Below are positions 48,126 to 57,389 of a stretch of DNA of 64,000 bases, piece by piece (the first letter of the stretch is position 1; every line of letters starts with the position of its first letter). Position numbers and translations under genes: made by a program. Origin of the DNA: Dietzia lutea (lineage in GTDB: Bacteria > Actinomycetota > Actinomycetes > Mycobacteriales > Mycobacteriaceae); the NCBI RefSeq assembly GCF_003096075.1, contig NZ_CP015449.1:3651001-3715000 (forward strand), in the 5' to 3' direction. The notes below the pieces were generated by a model, which searched no databases, was not told the origin of the DNA, and saw only the letters and a program-made list of their open reading frames with translations.

Positions 48126-49622
48126 TCACAGCTTTCCCTGGACGTTGGCGAGCATCCACTTGACGATCTTGATGTCGCGCGGCTTGCGGGTCATGGTCAT
48201 GAGGTTCAGCGGCGCCGAGAACTTCTGCGCGGTGATGGCCTTGGGCCGTGCGAACTCACGCAGGCCGTCGGCGCCGTGGATGCGGCCGAAGCCCGAGTCG
48301 CCCGAGCCACCGAACGGCAACGCCGGGATGCCGGCGAACGCCAGGAACGAGTTGACCGACACCATCCCCACGTCAAGCTTCTCGGCCAGCGCGAGCCCGC
48401 GCCTCTTGTCACCGGTGAAGATCGACCCGCCGAGGCCGTAGCTGCTGGCGTTGGCCTTCTCCACGGCCTCCTCGAGATCCACGACCGGGTTGATGACCAC
48501 GGTCGGGCCGAAGGTCTCCTCCGTCACCGCACTCGAGTCCTCGGGGACGTCGACCAGCACAACCGGCTCGACGATCCTCTCCCCCACCGAGTCCTCGCCG
48601 CCCAGGACCGCCTTGCCCCCGCGGGCGATCGCGTCCTTGACGTGCCGGCGGATGATGTCGACCTGCGCGGGGAGCGTCATGGGCCCGTAACTCGAGGTGA
48701 TCGCGTTGCCGGGGGTCAGCGCGCGGACCTTGGCCGTGAACTTCTGGACGAACGCGTCCTGGACGTCCTTGTGGACGTAGATCCGCTCGACGCCCGCGCA
48801 GGTCTGCCCGGCGTTGCCCATCGCGCCGAAGACCGCCTGGTCAGCGGCCGCGTCGAGATCGGCGTCGGCGTCCACCAGGAGCGCGTCCTTGCCGCCGCCC
48901 TCGATGACGACCGGCGTGAGCGTCTCCGCGCAGGCGGCCATGACCTTGCGGCCCGTCGCCGCGGAACCGGTGAAGGCCAGCTTGTCGACGCCCGCCTTGC
49001 ACAGGGCGGCACCCGTCGATCCGTCGCCGGTGATGGTCTGGATCAGCGGCTGGGACGCCCCGAGGGAGTCCCACACCTCGGCGAGCCACACCCCGACACC
49101 CGGGGTGAGCTCGCTCGGCTTGAACACGACGGCGTTCCCGGCGGCCATCGCGTAGGACAGCGTGCCCATCGGGGTGAACACCGGGTAGTTCCACGGACCG
49201 ATGGCCCCGACCACGCCGTAGGGCTGGTACTCGACGTACGCGGCCTGGTTGGACATCATCAGCCCCGCCGAGACCGGCCGCCGACGCAGCACCTTGTCCG
49301 CGTTCTTGGCCGCCCACTCCAGGTGGCTGACGGCGAGCATGACCTCGAGCGTCGCGTCCTCGTCCGGCTTGCCGGTCTCGGCGGAGATCAGCGACGCCAG
49401 CTCCTGCGCGCGCGAGGAGATGGCGCGCTTGTACTCCAGCAACCACTCGCGACGGCCGCGCGGACCCTGGTTCCGCCACCAGCGCGCGGCTGCCCGGGCG
49501 CGCTCCACGGCCAGGGCGACCTCCTCGGGCCCGGCGATCGGGTATTCCGCGAGGACGGTGCCGTCGCGGGGGTCCAGGCTCGCGAACGTGGACCCCGTCT
49601 TGCTCGGCTCGGTGGTGGTCAT
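48126..49622 (-). CDS. NAD(P)-dependent aldehyde dehydrogenase
   Basis: Oxidises an aldehyde to its acid. The 498-aa product has the catalytic Glu in VIEGGGKDALLV and catalytic Cys in GNAGQTCAGVERIY, NAD-binding AIGPWNYPVFTP and FTGSAATGRKV, and ETFGPTVVINPV. It resembles succinate-semialdehyde and long-chain aldehyde dehydrogenases, but the substrate cannot be set from sequence. It is divergent from an acyl-CoA dehydrogenase and is followed by two DUF2236 genes. Confidence 0.93.
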   Translation of the reverse strand: MTTTEPSKTGSTFASLDPRDGTVLAEYPIAGPEEVALAVERARAAARWWRNQGPRGRREWLLEYKRAISSRAQELASLISAETGKPDEDATLEVMLAVSHLEWAAKNADKVLRRRPVSAGLMMSNQAAYVEYQPYGVVGAIGPWNYPVFTPMGTLSYAMAAGNAVVFKPSELTPGVGVWLAEVWDSLGASQPLIQTITGDGSTGAALCKAGVDKLAFTGSAATGRKVMAACAETLTPVVIEGGGKDALLVDADADLDAAADQAVFGAMGNAGQTCAGVERIYVHKDVQDAFVQKFTAKVRALTPGNAITSSYGPMTLPAQVDIIRRHVKDAIARGGKAVLGGEDSVGERIVEPVVLVDVPEDSSAVTEETFGPTVVINPVVDLEEAVEKANASSYGLGGSIFTGDKRRGLALAEKLDVGMVSVNSFLAFAGIPALPFGGSGDSGFGRIHGADGLREFARPKAITAQKFSAPLNLMTMTRKPRDIKIVKWMLANVQGKL

Positions 49623-49641
49623 CCGTCACCCTCTCGTCTCA

Positions 49642-49658
49642 GATCACATATATTTGAT
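49642..49658. promoter_or_regulatory. AT-rich site between aldehyde and acyl-CoA dehydrogenase genes
   Basis: GATCACATATAT (49642-49653) repeats the 12-mer from 44253-44264, and ATATATTTGAT (49648-49658) repeats the 11-mer from 35552-35562. ATCA and TGAT (49643-49646, 49655-49658) form the arms of a small palindrome. It lies 20 bp upstream of the aldehyde dehydrogenase start in a divergent promoter. Confidence 0.55.
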
Positions 49659-49746
49659 GTAGCGTACCGTGATACCGGCCACAGTAGTCCACCGTGACCG
49701 TATCCGATACCCCACTCGAGTCCACCGACAGAAAACGAGGCGAGAA

Positions 49747-50889
49747 GTGTTCGACATCCTCACCGAAGAGCAGCGTGACTTCGCCAAATCCGTTGACGAT
49801 TTCTGCGCACGCGAGGTCGGCAGCCCCGAGAAGCGGCGCGAGCTCACCGCCGAGGGCGGAACGCACTCGCCCGAGATCTACTCCAAGATGGCCGACCTCG
49901 GCTGGCTCGGACTGACCGTCCCCGAGGAGTACGGCGGCTCCGACGCCGGCGCCGTGGAGCTGTGCCTGCTCCTCGAGCACCTCCTCAAGGGCCTCGCCCC
50001 CATCGGCGGCATCGGCCCCACCCTCATCACCGCCGCCGCCTACCAGAAGTTCGGCAACGAGGAGCAGCGCAAGCGCGCCCTCGAGCTGGTCGTCGAGGGC
50101 GGCACCCTGTCCATCTCCATGTCGGAGCCCGGCGCCGGGTCCGACGTCGCGGCGCTGCGGTGCAAGGCGGAGCGCGACGGCGACGACTGGGTGATCAACG
50201 GCCAGAAGACCTGGTGCTCCAACGCCCACTTCGCCGACCGCATCCTGCTCGTGGCCCGCACCGACTCCTCGGGCAAGAAGCACGAGGGCATCACCATGTT
50301 CGACGTGCCGGCCGGCATCGAGGGCCTCCAGATCACCGGCATCGAGACCATGGGCGGGAAGGAGGTCAACGACCTCTACTTCACCGACGTGCGCCTGCCC
50401 GCGGACTCCGTGATCGGCGAGGTCGGCGGCGGCTGGAAGCAGCTCATGACCGGCCTCAACACCGAGCGGCTCATCCTCGCCGCGATGCAGCTCGGCGTGG
50501 CACAGCGCGCGTTCGACGACTGCCTGAACTTCATCAGGGAGCGCGAGCAGTTCGGCCGCCCCGTCGGGACGTTCCAGGTCATCCGTCACCGCATGGCGGA
50601 TCTGGCCACCGAGATCGAGGCCACCCGACTTCTCGTCTACGCGGTGGCCAAGAAGGTGGACGAGTCCGATCCCGACGCCCTGTTCCCGCGCGAGGCGTCC
50701 ATGGCCAAGCTCAAGGCGACCGAGCTCAGCAAGCGCGTCACACTCGAGTGCATGCAGTCGATGGGCGGCTACGGGTACGCCACCGAGTACGGCATGGAAC
50801 GCATGGTCCGGCAGGCCGTCGTCTCCACCATCTTCGGCGGCACGAACGAGGTCCAGCGCGACATCATCGGGAAGACCCTCGGGCTGTGA
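49747..50889 (+). CDS. Acyl-CoA dehydrogenase
   Basis: FAD enzyme for the first step of beta-oxidation, 380 aa. Family motifs are MSEPGAGSDVAAL and WVINGQKTWCSNAHFAD in the FAD/substrate region, REQFGRPVGTFQVIRH, MQSMGGYGYATEYGMERM and IFGGTNEVQRDIIGKTLGL, the last with the flavin-binding sequence. The catalytic base in this family is a Glu near the C-terminus or in the preceding helix; I cannot place it with certainty. The GTG start (VFDILTEEQRDF) fits the family; the longer frame upstream lacks homology. Its stop overlaps the next gene's GTG. Confidence 0.95.
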   Translation: MFDILTEEQRDFAKSVDDFCAREVGSPEKRRELTAEGGTHSPEIYSKMADLGWLGLTVPEEYGGSDAGAVELCLLLEHLLKGLAPIGGIGPTLITAAAYQKFGNEEQRKRALELVVEGGTLSISMSEPGAGSDVAALRCKAERDGDDWVINGQKTWCSNAHFADRILLVARTDSSGKKHEGITMFDVPAGIEGLQITGIETMGGKEVNDLYFTDVRLPADSVIGEVGGGWKQLMTGLNTERLILAAMQLGVAQRAFDDCLNFIREREQFGRPVGTFQVIRHRMADLATEIEATRLLVYAVAKKVDESDPDALFPREASMAKLKATELSKRVTLECMQSMGGYGYATEYGMERMVRQAVVSTIFGGTNEVQRDIIGKTLGL

Positions 50890-51431
50890 GCGCCGCCAGC
50901 ACAGACTCCACCGTGACCGGCGCCCGGGCCGGGGAGGGGGCCGACAGCGGTGGGGCCGACGCCGAGCTCGACCGGATCCGCGCGCTGGAGACCGTCCCGT
51001 CCGAGCGCGTCTCGACACTGTGGGACGCCCTCGAGCCCGCGCGGGTCGACGAGATCGCCGGTAGCCGGTGGCGGGGTACGGGACTGGACACCGGCCACCC
51101 GATGTACGGCACCCTCGGGACGATGCACTGGTGGGGCAAGGACTTCACCAATGCGCGGAAGGTCGATCCCATTCTCGTCACCGACGAATCCGGCGAGATC
51201 GTGCCCGACACCTCCGCGACCGGGGGCGGCGGGGCGTCGCTGTGGGAGGTCTCCTTCCGGGGCCGCCCGACCGCCTCCATGGTGTACGACCGACTGCCGG
51301 TGATCGACCACTTCGCCGTCGTCACCTCCGGCTCGGACGGGCGACCCACCACCCTCCTCGCGGTGATGAACGGACGCGGCACCGTCCACGAGGGCGAGCA
51401 TTTCTGGTTCGTCCTCGAGCGCGACGGCTGA
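50886..51431 (+). CDS. GXWXG/DUF4334 domain protein
   Basis: The 181-aa product has an N-terminal GXWXG-like segment (LWDALEPARVDEIAGSRWRG) and a C-terminal DUF4334 part (MVYDRLPVIDHFAVV, TLLAVMNGRG, FWFVLERD), together a small lipocalin-like beta-barrel family. Function unknown; a carrier for hydrophobic acyl or terpenoid ligands is possible. Its GTG overlaps the acyl-CoA dehydrogenase stop (GTGA), so both are made together. Confidence 0.8.
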   Translation: MSAASTDSTVTGARAGEGADSGGADAELDRIRALETVPSERVSTLWDALEPARVDEIAGSRWRGTGLDTGHPMYGTLGTMHWWGKDFTNARKVDPILVTDESGEIVPDTSATGGGGASLWEVSFRGRPTASMVYDRLPVIDHFAVVTSGSDGRPTTLLAVMNGRGTVHEGEHFWFVLERDG

Positions 51432-51517
51432 CCACCCGCCGACGCCGGGGCACCACCGCGGCGGGTCCCGCCCGACTTCGGGTGCGGGGCCCGCCGCGAG
51501 ACCCCACAATGGGGCGC

Positions 51518-52318
51518 ATGACCCGAAGCACCGAACGTCCGGTCCGCATCGCCGTCCAGCTGCAGCCGCAGCACACGCCCGACTACGCCCTCCTCCGCGA
51601 CGCCGTCCGGCGGTCCGAGGACGCCGGCGTCGACGTGGTCTTCACCTGGGACCACTTCTTCCCCCTGTACGGCGAGCCCGACGGCGCCCACTTCGAGTGC
51701 TGGACGCTGCTCGCGGCGTGGGCCGAGCAGACCGAACGCGTCGAGCTCGGGGCCCTCGTCACGTGCAACAGCTACCGCAATCCCGAACTGCTCGCGGACA
51801 TGGCGCGGACCGTCGACCACATCTCGGACGGACGCCTCATCCTCGGCCTGGGCAGCGGCTGGTTCGAACGCGACTACGTCGAGTACGGGTACGAGTTCGG
51901 CACCAAGGGCTCGCGCCTCGACGAGCTGGGCCACTCGCTCGACCGGATCGAGCAGCGCTTCGCCAAGCTCAACCCCGCACCGACCCGCGACATCCCCGTC
52001 CTCCTCGGCGGCGGCGGGGAGAAGAAGACCCTCCGGCACGTGGCGCGCCACGCCGACATCTGGCACTCGTTCGTGGACGTGGAGACCTACCGTCACAAGT
52101 CCGAGGTGCTGGCTCGACACTGCGCGGACGTCGGGCGGAACCCCGCCGAGATCGAGCGCTCCACCGAGATCGGCGGGGCCAGCACCCCGGACGAGGCTCG
52201 GCGCATGGCCGACGAGCTGCACGCGGAGGGCATCACCCTGTTCACCGTGGGGCTCAACGGCCCCGACTACCCGCTGGATCTGGTCGAGTCGCTGGTCGCC
52301 TGGCGCGACGGGCGCTGA
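51518..52318 (+). CDS. LLM-class F420-dependent oxidoreductase
   Basis: The 266-aa TIM-barrel protein resembles luciferase-like monooxygenase relatives that use coenzyme F420 in actinobacteria: VVFTWDHFFPLYG, LGALVTCNSYRNPELLADMARTVDHIS, RLILGLGSGWFERDY and IPVLLGGGGEKKTLR. The ATG at 51518 or one three codons earlier may be the start. It follows the DUF4334 gene by 86 bp in the same direction and may belong to the same catabolic unit. Substrate unknown. Confidence 0.88.
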   Translation: MTRSTERPVRIAVQLQPQHTPDYALLRDAVRRSEDAGVDVVFTWDHFFPLYGEPDGAHFECWTLLAAWAEQTERVELGALVTCNSYRNPELLADMARTVDHISDGRLILGLGSGWFERDYVEYGYEFGTKGSRLDELGHSLDRIEQRFAKLNPAPTRDIPVLLGGGGEKKTLRHVARHADIWHSFVDVETYRHKSEVLARHCADVGRNPAEIERSTEIGGASTPDEARRMADELHAEGITLFTVGLNGPDYPLDLVESLVAWRDGR

Positions 52319-52352
52319 GGACTCCCGCCGCGCGGGCCGGGTCCCCGCGACG

Positions 52353-52577
52353 TCAGCCCGCGCGGACCGCCCTGTCGACGCGCCGCCACGTGCGGAACGT
52401 GAACCACGAGATGACCAGCATGAGCACCAGGACGAACGAGGCGAAGATCGACGGGCGTCCGGTGAGGATCAGGCCCACCGCGTTGACCAGCGCGAGCACG
52501 GTGAAGAAGGCGACGAACCCGGCGATCACCTCCAGGCGCTGACGGGAGGCCAGCGCGTCACTGCCGCTGCGCGCCAC
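52353..52577 (-). CDS. Small membrane protein after the sugar permease genes
   Basis: A 74-aa protein with two hydrophobic helices (VIAGFVAFFTVLALVNAVGL and FASFVLVLMLVISWFTF) and a basic C-terminus. The GTG start at 52577 lies 5 bp after the permease stop, so it is the last gene of the sugar ABC operon. A small hypothetical gene also sits in the trehalose importer cluster of C. glutamicum, though I cannot show homology. Possibly a transporter accessory subunit. Confidence 0.65.
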   Translation of the reverse strand: MARSGSDALASRQRLEVIAGFVAFFTVLALVNAVGLILTGRPSIFASFVLVLMLVISWFTFRTWRRVDRAVRAG

Positions 52578-52582
52578 GCCGA

Positions 52583-53530
52583 TCAGCTCTTGAGGCCGCC
52601 GGCGGTGAGGCCGGAGATGATCCGCCGCTGGAAGAGCAGCACCATGATCACCAGCGGCACGGTGACGAGCGCGCCGGCGGCCATGATCGCCGCGTGCGGC
52701 GGGATGTAAGGGTTGACGCCGGAGAAGCGGGCGATCGCCACGGTGACGGGTTCGGTCGCCGTGGTGGACAGCTGCTGCGAGAGGATGAACTCGTTCCAGG
52801 TGATGATGAACGCCAGGATCGCGGTGGTGAACAGCGCCGGTGCCGCGAGCGGCAGGATGATCTTGATGAACGCCTGGCCGCGGGTGGCGCCGTCGACGCG
52901 GGCGGCCTCCTCGAGCTCCCACGGCAGGTCGTTGAAGAACGACGTCAGCGTGTAGATCGTCAGCGGCAGCGCGAACGAGATGTTGGGGATGATGAGCGCC
53001 TGGTAGGTGCCGATCCAGCCGATGTCGGTGAAGAGCTGGAACAGCGGGGTGACCAGGGCGACGCCGGGGAACATCGACGCGGCGAGGATGAGGCCGGTGA
53101 CGAAGAACTTGCCGCGGAAGTCGACCCGGGCGAGCGCGTAGGCGGTGAACACGCCGAAGGTCAGGGCGAGCGCGGTGGTGACCGAGCTGATGATCACCGA
53201 GTTGATGATCGCGCCCAGGAAGTTGTTGCCGCCGTCCGTGGACAGTGCCTCGCGGAAGTTGTCCAGCGTGACGTTTGAGGGCAGGGGGCTCGCGGAGAAC
53301 ACGAACCGGTTGTCGCGGAACGCCGTGACGAGCATCCAGTAGAACGGCGCGAGCCCCCAGATGAGGATGAGCAGGGCGCCGACGTAGGTGCCCGCGGTGC
53401 GGCCGAGGGGCTTGCGCGGGGGCTTGAGGTCCCTGTCGTCGGTGCGTCGGTCCGGGCCGGAGGTCGACGACGACGAGGTGGTCGTCGTCGTGGTCGGCGA
53501 GGTGCTGTGGTCAGGCACTCGGTGGCTCAC
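52583..53530 (-). CDS. sugB: Sugar ABC transporter permease (SugB/MalG-like)
   Basis: Inner-membrane permease of 315 aa with six hydrophobic segments and the ABC-contact EAA loop ELEEAARVDGATRGQAFIKI. A Ser/Thr-rich N-terminus (residues 5-25) precedes the first helix. The GTG start overlaps the partner permease stop. With SugA, LpqY and SugC it would form a carbohydrate importer of the CUT1 type; trehalose is likely in mycolic-acid bacteria, where LpqY-SugABC recycles trehalose released from mycolate metabolism. Confidence 0.85.
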   Translation of the reverse strand: MSHRVPDHSTSPTTTTTTSSSSTSGPDRRTDDRDLKPPRKPLGRTAGTYVGALLILIWGLAPFYWMLVTAFRDNRFVFSASPLPSNVTLDNFREALSTDGGNNFLGAIINSVIISSVTTALALTFGVFTAYALARVDFRGKFFVTGLILAASMFPGVALVTPLFQLFTDIGWIGTYQALIIPNISFALPLTIYTLTSFFNDLPWELEEAARVDGATRGQAFIKIILPLAAPALFTTAILAFIITWNEFILSQQLSTTATEPVTVAIARFSGVNPYIPPHAAIMAAGALVTVPLVIMVLLFQRRIISGLTAGGLKS

Positions 53531-54513
53531 CGGATCTCCTCCTTCTTGCCCGTGCGATCTTCCACGACGTTCGCGCCGAGGAACTTCACCATGATGTACG
53601 CGACGGCGAAGACCAGCAGGAACACCAGAGTCGAGATCGCGGAGGCGCTGTTGAAGTTGCCCATCCTCATCTCGTTGACCACGAGCATGGACACGGTCGC
53701 GGTGGGCGAGTTGGAGTTCGCCGAGACCAGGATGACGGGCAGGTCGTACATGCGCAGCGCGTCGAGCGTGCGGAACAGGATCGCGACCATCAGCGCGGGC
53801 CGGACCAGCGGCAGGGTGATGCGGACGAACTGCTGCCACCGGGAGGCGCCGTCGACGCGGGCCGCCTCGTAGACGTCACCGGGGATCATCTGCAGTCCGG
53901 CCAGGATGAGCAGGGCCATGAACGGCGCGGTCTTCCACACGTCGGCCACGATGATGGCCACACGGGCGTAGAAGGGGTCGGTGGTCCAGGCGATGTTCGT
54001 GCCGAGAATCGTGTTGGCGATGCCGTTGGGGTCGAAGATGAACGCCCACAGCTTGGCGGTGACGGCGGTGGGGATCGCCCAGGGGACGAGCACCGCGGCC
54101 CGCAGGAGGGAGCGGCCCCAGATGCTCTTGCCCATGATGACGGCCATCGCGAAGCCGAGCACCGTCTCGAGCGAGACGGTGGTGACCGTGAAGAACAGGG
54201 TGTTGCCCATGGCGGGCCAGAAGTCGGTGGCCGAGACGCCGTCGGGGCAGGTGACGGTACCGCCGCCGGGGGCCGGGCAGGCCTGCGTGAGCCAGTAGAG
54301 GTAGTGCTGGAAGCCGGCGAACCCACCCTGGGTGAACATCCCGGTGGCCGGGTCGAGTCCCCGGTCGGCCATGAAGGACAGGTACACCGCGCGGACGATC
54401 GGGTAGCCGATCACCACCGCGAGGATGATCAGCGCGGGGCCCACCATCCACACCGGTCGCCAGTCGAACTTTTTCGCCACTAGCGGAGCCTGGGACTTCT
54501 CGCTCGTCGTCAT
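53527..54513 (-). CDS. sugA: Sugar ABC transporter permease (SugA/MalF-like)
   Basis: Partner permease of 328 aa with six predicted helices, the EAA loop VYEAARVDGASRWQQFVRI, and a large periplasmic loop containing CPAPGGGTVTC that may carry a disulfide. It starts 101 bp after the binding-protein gene, separated by an 11-bp stem hairpin, and overlaps the next permease gene by 4 bp. Confidence 0.85.
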   Translation of the reverse strand: MTTSEKSQAPLVAKKFDWRPVWMVGPALIILAVVIGYPIVRAVYLSFMADRGLDPATGMFTQGGFAGFQHYLYWLTQACPAPGGGTVTCPDGVSATDFWPAMGNTLFFTVTTVSLETVLGFAMAVIMGKSIWGRSLLRAAVLVPWAIPTAVTAKLWAFIFDPNGIANTILGTNIAWTTDPFYARVAIIVADVWKTAPFMALLILAGLQMIPGDVYEAARVDGASRWQQFVRITLPLVRPALMVAILFRTLDALRMYDLPVILVSANSNSPTATVSMLVVNEMRMGNFNSASAISTLVFLLVFAVAYIMVKFLGANVVEDRTGKKEEIR

Positions 54514-54560
54514 CTCGCCGCTTCCTCGCCGGGTGCGCCCCACCCTGTCAGGGAGACCGC

Positions 54561-54589
54561 TGGGCCCCGGGAATCGCACCCGGGGCCCA
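54561..54589 (-). terminator. Intercistronic hairpin between lpqY and sugA
   Basis: TGGGCCCCGGG (54561-54571) and CCCGGGGCCCA (54579-54589) form a perfect 11-bp stem with a 7-base loop. It lies between the binding-protein and permease genes of one operon, so it more likely tunes transcript levels (partial termination or 3'-end protection) than ends the operon. Confidence 0.65.
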
Positions 54590-54614
54590 CCGGCCGTTAT
54601 TCAGAGACGGCCCG

Positions 54615-55883
54615 TCACTGAGCCTGTTCGATCGCGGCGCTCATGTCCGTGAGCGCCTGCTCGACGGTCTTCTCGTCCTTCAGGGCCGCGAAGGTGTTGT
54701 CCTGGATGGCCTTCGACAGGGCCGGGTAGAACGGCGAGACCGGGCGCGGCTCGGCGTTGTCCAGGGCGGCCTTGAGGGCCTCCATGTACGGGAACTGCTC
54801 CTGCAGTGCGGCGTCGTCGTAGATCGAGGACAGCACCGGCGGGAAGGACTCCTGTGCGAAGCCCATCTGGACGTCCTCGGAGATGAGGAACTCGAGGAAC
54901 GCCGTGGCCGTGGCCTTGTTCTCGGAGTAGACGTTGATGCCGTTGTTGTAGCCGCCGAGGACGGACTTACCCGGCCCGTCCGGGCCGAGGATCGGCGCGA
55001 CGTCGAAGTTGTCCACGACCTCCGAGGTCGGGTCGGTCTGGCCCGAGTCGTACATGTACGGCCAGTTGTAGGCGTACATGGTGCGGCCGCCCAGGAAGGC
55101 CTGCGCGGTCTGCTCCTCCGTGAAGCTGTCGGACTTCATGGCGACGACGTCGTTCTTGTAGGCGTCGACCAGGGCGGTCAGGCCGGCGCGGGTCTCCTCG
55201 CTGTCCAGCTCCGGGGTCTGGCCGTCGTCGCCGACGATCCTGCCGCCCCAGCTGTGGATGAACTGCGTGGCCGCGACGGTCAGGCCCTCGTACTGCTTGA
55301 GCTGCAGGTTGACGCAGTCGATGGCGGCCTCGACGGCCGCGCCGCAGGACTCGACGAGCTCGCCCCAGTTGGCGGGGGCCTCCGGCTGCAGGTCGGTGCG
55401 GTAGTACAGCAGCTGCGCGTTGGTGTTCTGCGGCACCGCGTAGAGCGTGTCGTTGTAGGTCGCGGAGTCGACGGCGGCCTCGATCAGCCCGCTGGTGTCG
55501 ACCTCGGTCTCACCCTCGATCGGCTGGAGCCAGCCGTTGGCCGCGAAGTACGCGGTGTCGGTGACGTCGAGCGCGAACACGTCGTACTCGCCGCTCTCCG
55601 TCTGCAGAGACTGCACGAGGGTGTCGCGCTGACCGTCCTGCTCGGCGGGCAGCTCGTGGAGGGTGACCTCCTGGTCGGGGTTCTCCGCGTTCCACTGTTC
55701 GATGACGGGACGCAGCTTGTCCGTGTCGTTGCTACCCATCGCGAAGGTGATGGGGCCGACGCCGGAGGTGCCGGAGCTCGCCTGTTCGCTGTCCTCCCCG
55801 CCCCCGGAGGAACAACCCGCGGCGACCACCGCGACGATGGAGGCGGCCGTCGCCGCCTTGAGGAACCTGCCGTGAACGGCCAT
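54615..55883 (-). CDS. lpqY: Sugar-binding lipoprotein of ABC importer (LpqY/TusE-like)
   Basis: Extracellular solute-binding protein of family 1, 422 aa. A lipobox VVAAGC with Cys24 marks it as a lipoprotein. The mature part has the usual two-lobe features (EQWNAENPDQEVTLHELPAE, DVFALDVTDTAYFAANGWL, AVPQNTNAQLLYYRTDL, NGINVYSENKATATAFLEF). It lies with the two permeases and the ATPase gene. Trehalose as ligand is inferred from the operon and clade; other oligosaccharides are possible. The ATG has AGGAGAGA upstream. Confidence 0.82.
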   Translation of the reverse strand: MAVHGRFLKAATAASIVAVVAAGCSSGGGEDSEQASSGTSGVGPITFAMGSNDTDKLRPVIEQWNAENPDQEVTLHELPAEQDGQRDTLVQSLQTESGEYDVFALDVTDTAYFAANGWLQPIEGETEVDTSGLIEAAVDSATYNDTLYAVPQNTNAQLLYYRTDLQPEAPANWGELVESCGAAVEAAIDCVNLQLKQYEGLTVAATQFIHSWGGRIVGDDGQTPELDSEETRAGLTALVDAYKNDVVAMKSDSFTEEQTAQAFLGGRTMYAYNWPYMYDSGQTDPTSEVVDNFDVAPILGPDGPGKSVLGGYNNGINVYSENKATATAFLEFLISEDVQMGFAQESFPPVLSSIYDDAALQEQFPYMEALKAALDNAEPRPVSPFYPALSKAIQDNTFAALKDEKTVEQALTDMSAAIEQAQ

Positions 55884-55914
55884 GCGCTCTCTCTCCTACT
55901 GTCGTGTCTCGACT

Positions 55915-55936
55915 CCCGTCGGCGCGCGCCGACGGG
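55915..55936. promoter_or_regulatory. 22-bp perfect palindrome in the lpqY leader
   Basis: A fully symmetric 22-bp sequence (CCCGTCGGC, GCGC, GCCGACGGG) lies 32 bp upstream of the lpqY start. It could be an operator for a sugar-responsive regulator or an RNA hairpin in the leader. The rest of the 244-bp gap to sugC holds CAACA/TGTTG arms at 56102-56113 just after the sugC stop. Confidence 0.55.
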
Positions 55937-56127
55937 CAGCTGATCGACGTCGACTGTGACGCGGATCTCACTGAGGACCTGCTGAGCGTAACCCACACGA
56001 GGTCGGTGGCGCGGGACCACGGCGATCATCGGCCGGGTCGCTCGCTCCACCGCCGCCACGTGGGGTTCACGCAGGCGAGGTCACGGCGTTAACTGTAACA
56101 ACAACAGATGTTGCGTCGCTTGACGGT

Positions 56128-57183
<1,056 letters not shown>

Positions 57184-57202
57184 GAGCGGGTCTTTCCCTT
57201 CA

Positions 57203-57220
57203 CCGGCAGGAACGTGCCGG
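57203..57220. promoter_or_regulatory. Palindrome upstream of sugC
   Basis: CCGGCA (57203-57208) and TGCCGG (57215-57220) form a 6+6+6 inverted repeat ending 20 bp before the sugC start codon, in the divergent region shared with the phoX-like gene. An operator role is inferred from position only. Confidence 0.45.
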
Positions 57221-57389
57221 ACGATCCGAGATAGAGGGTGGACACGACGACTGTAGCGGCCCGTGCCGGAGTTCACCGGCACTGCGCCCACAGTTCATCC
57301 GGACGTCCACCGGGCGCGTCCGTCCGGTGGTTCTGCGCGCCTAGCGTCACAGCGTCCGATGAGCCGTAGATGTCTTCAGGGAGACTCGA

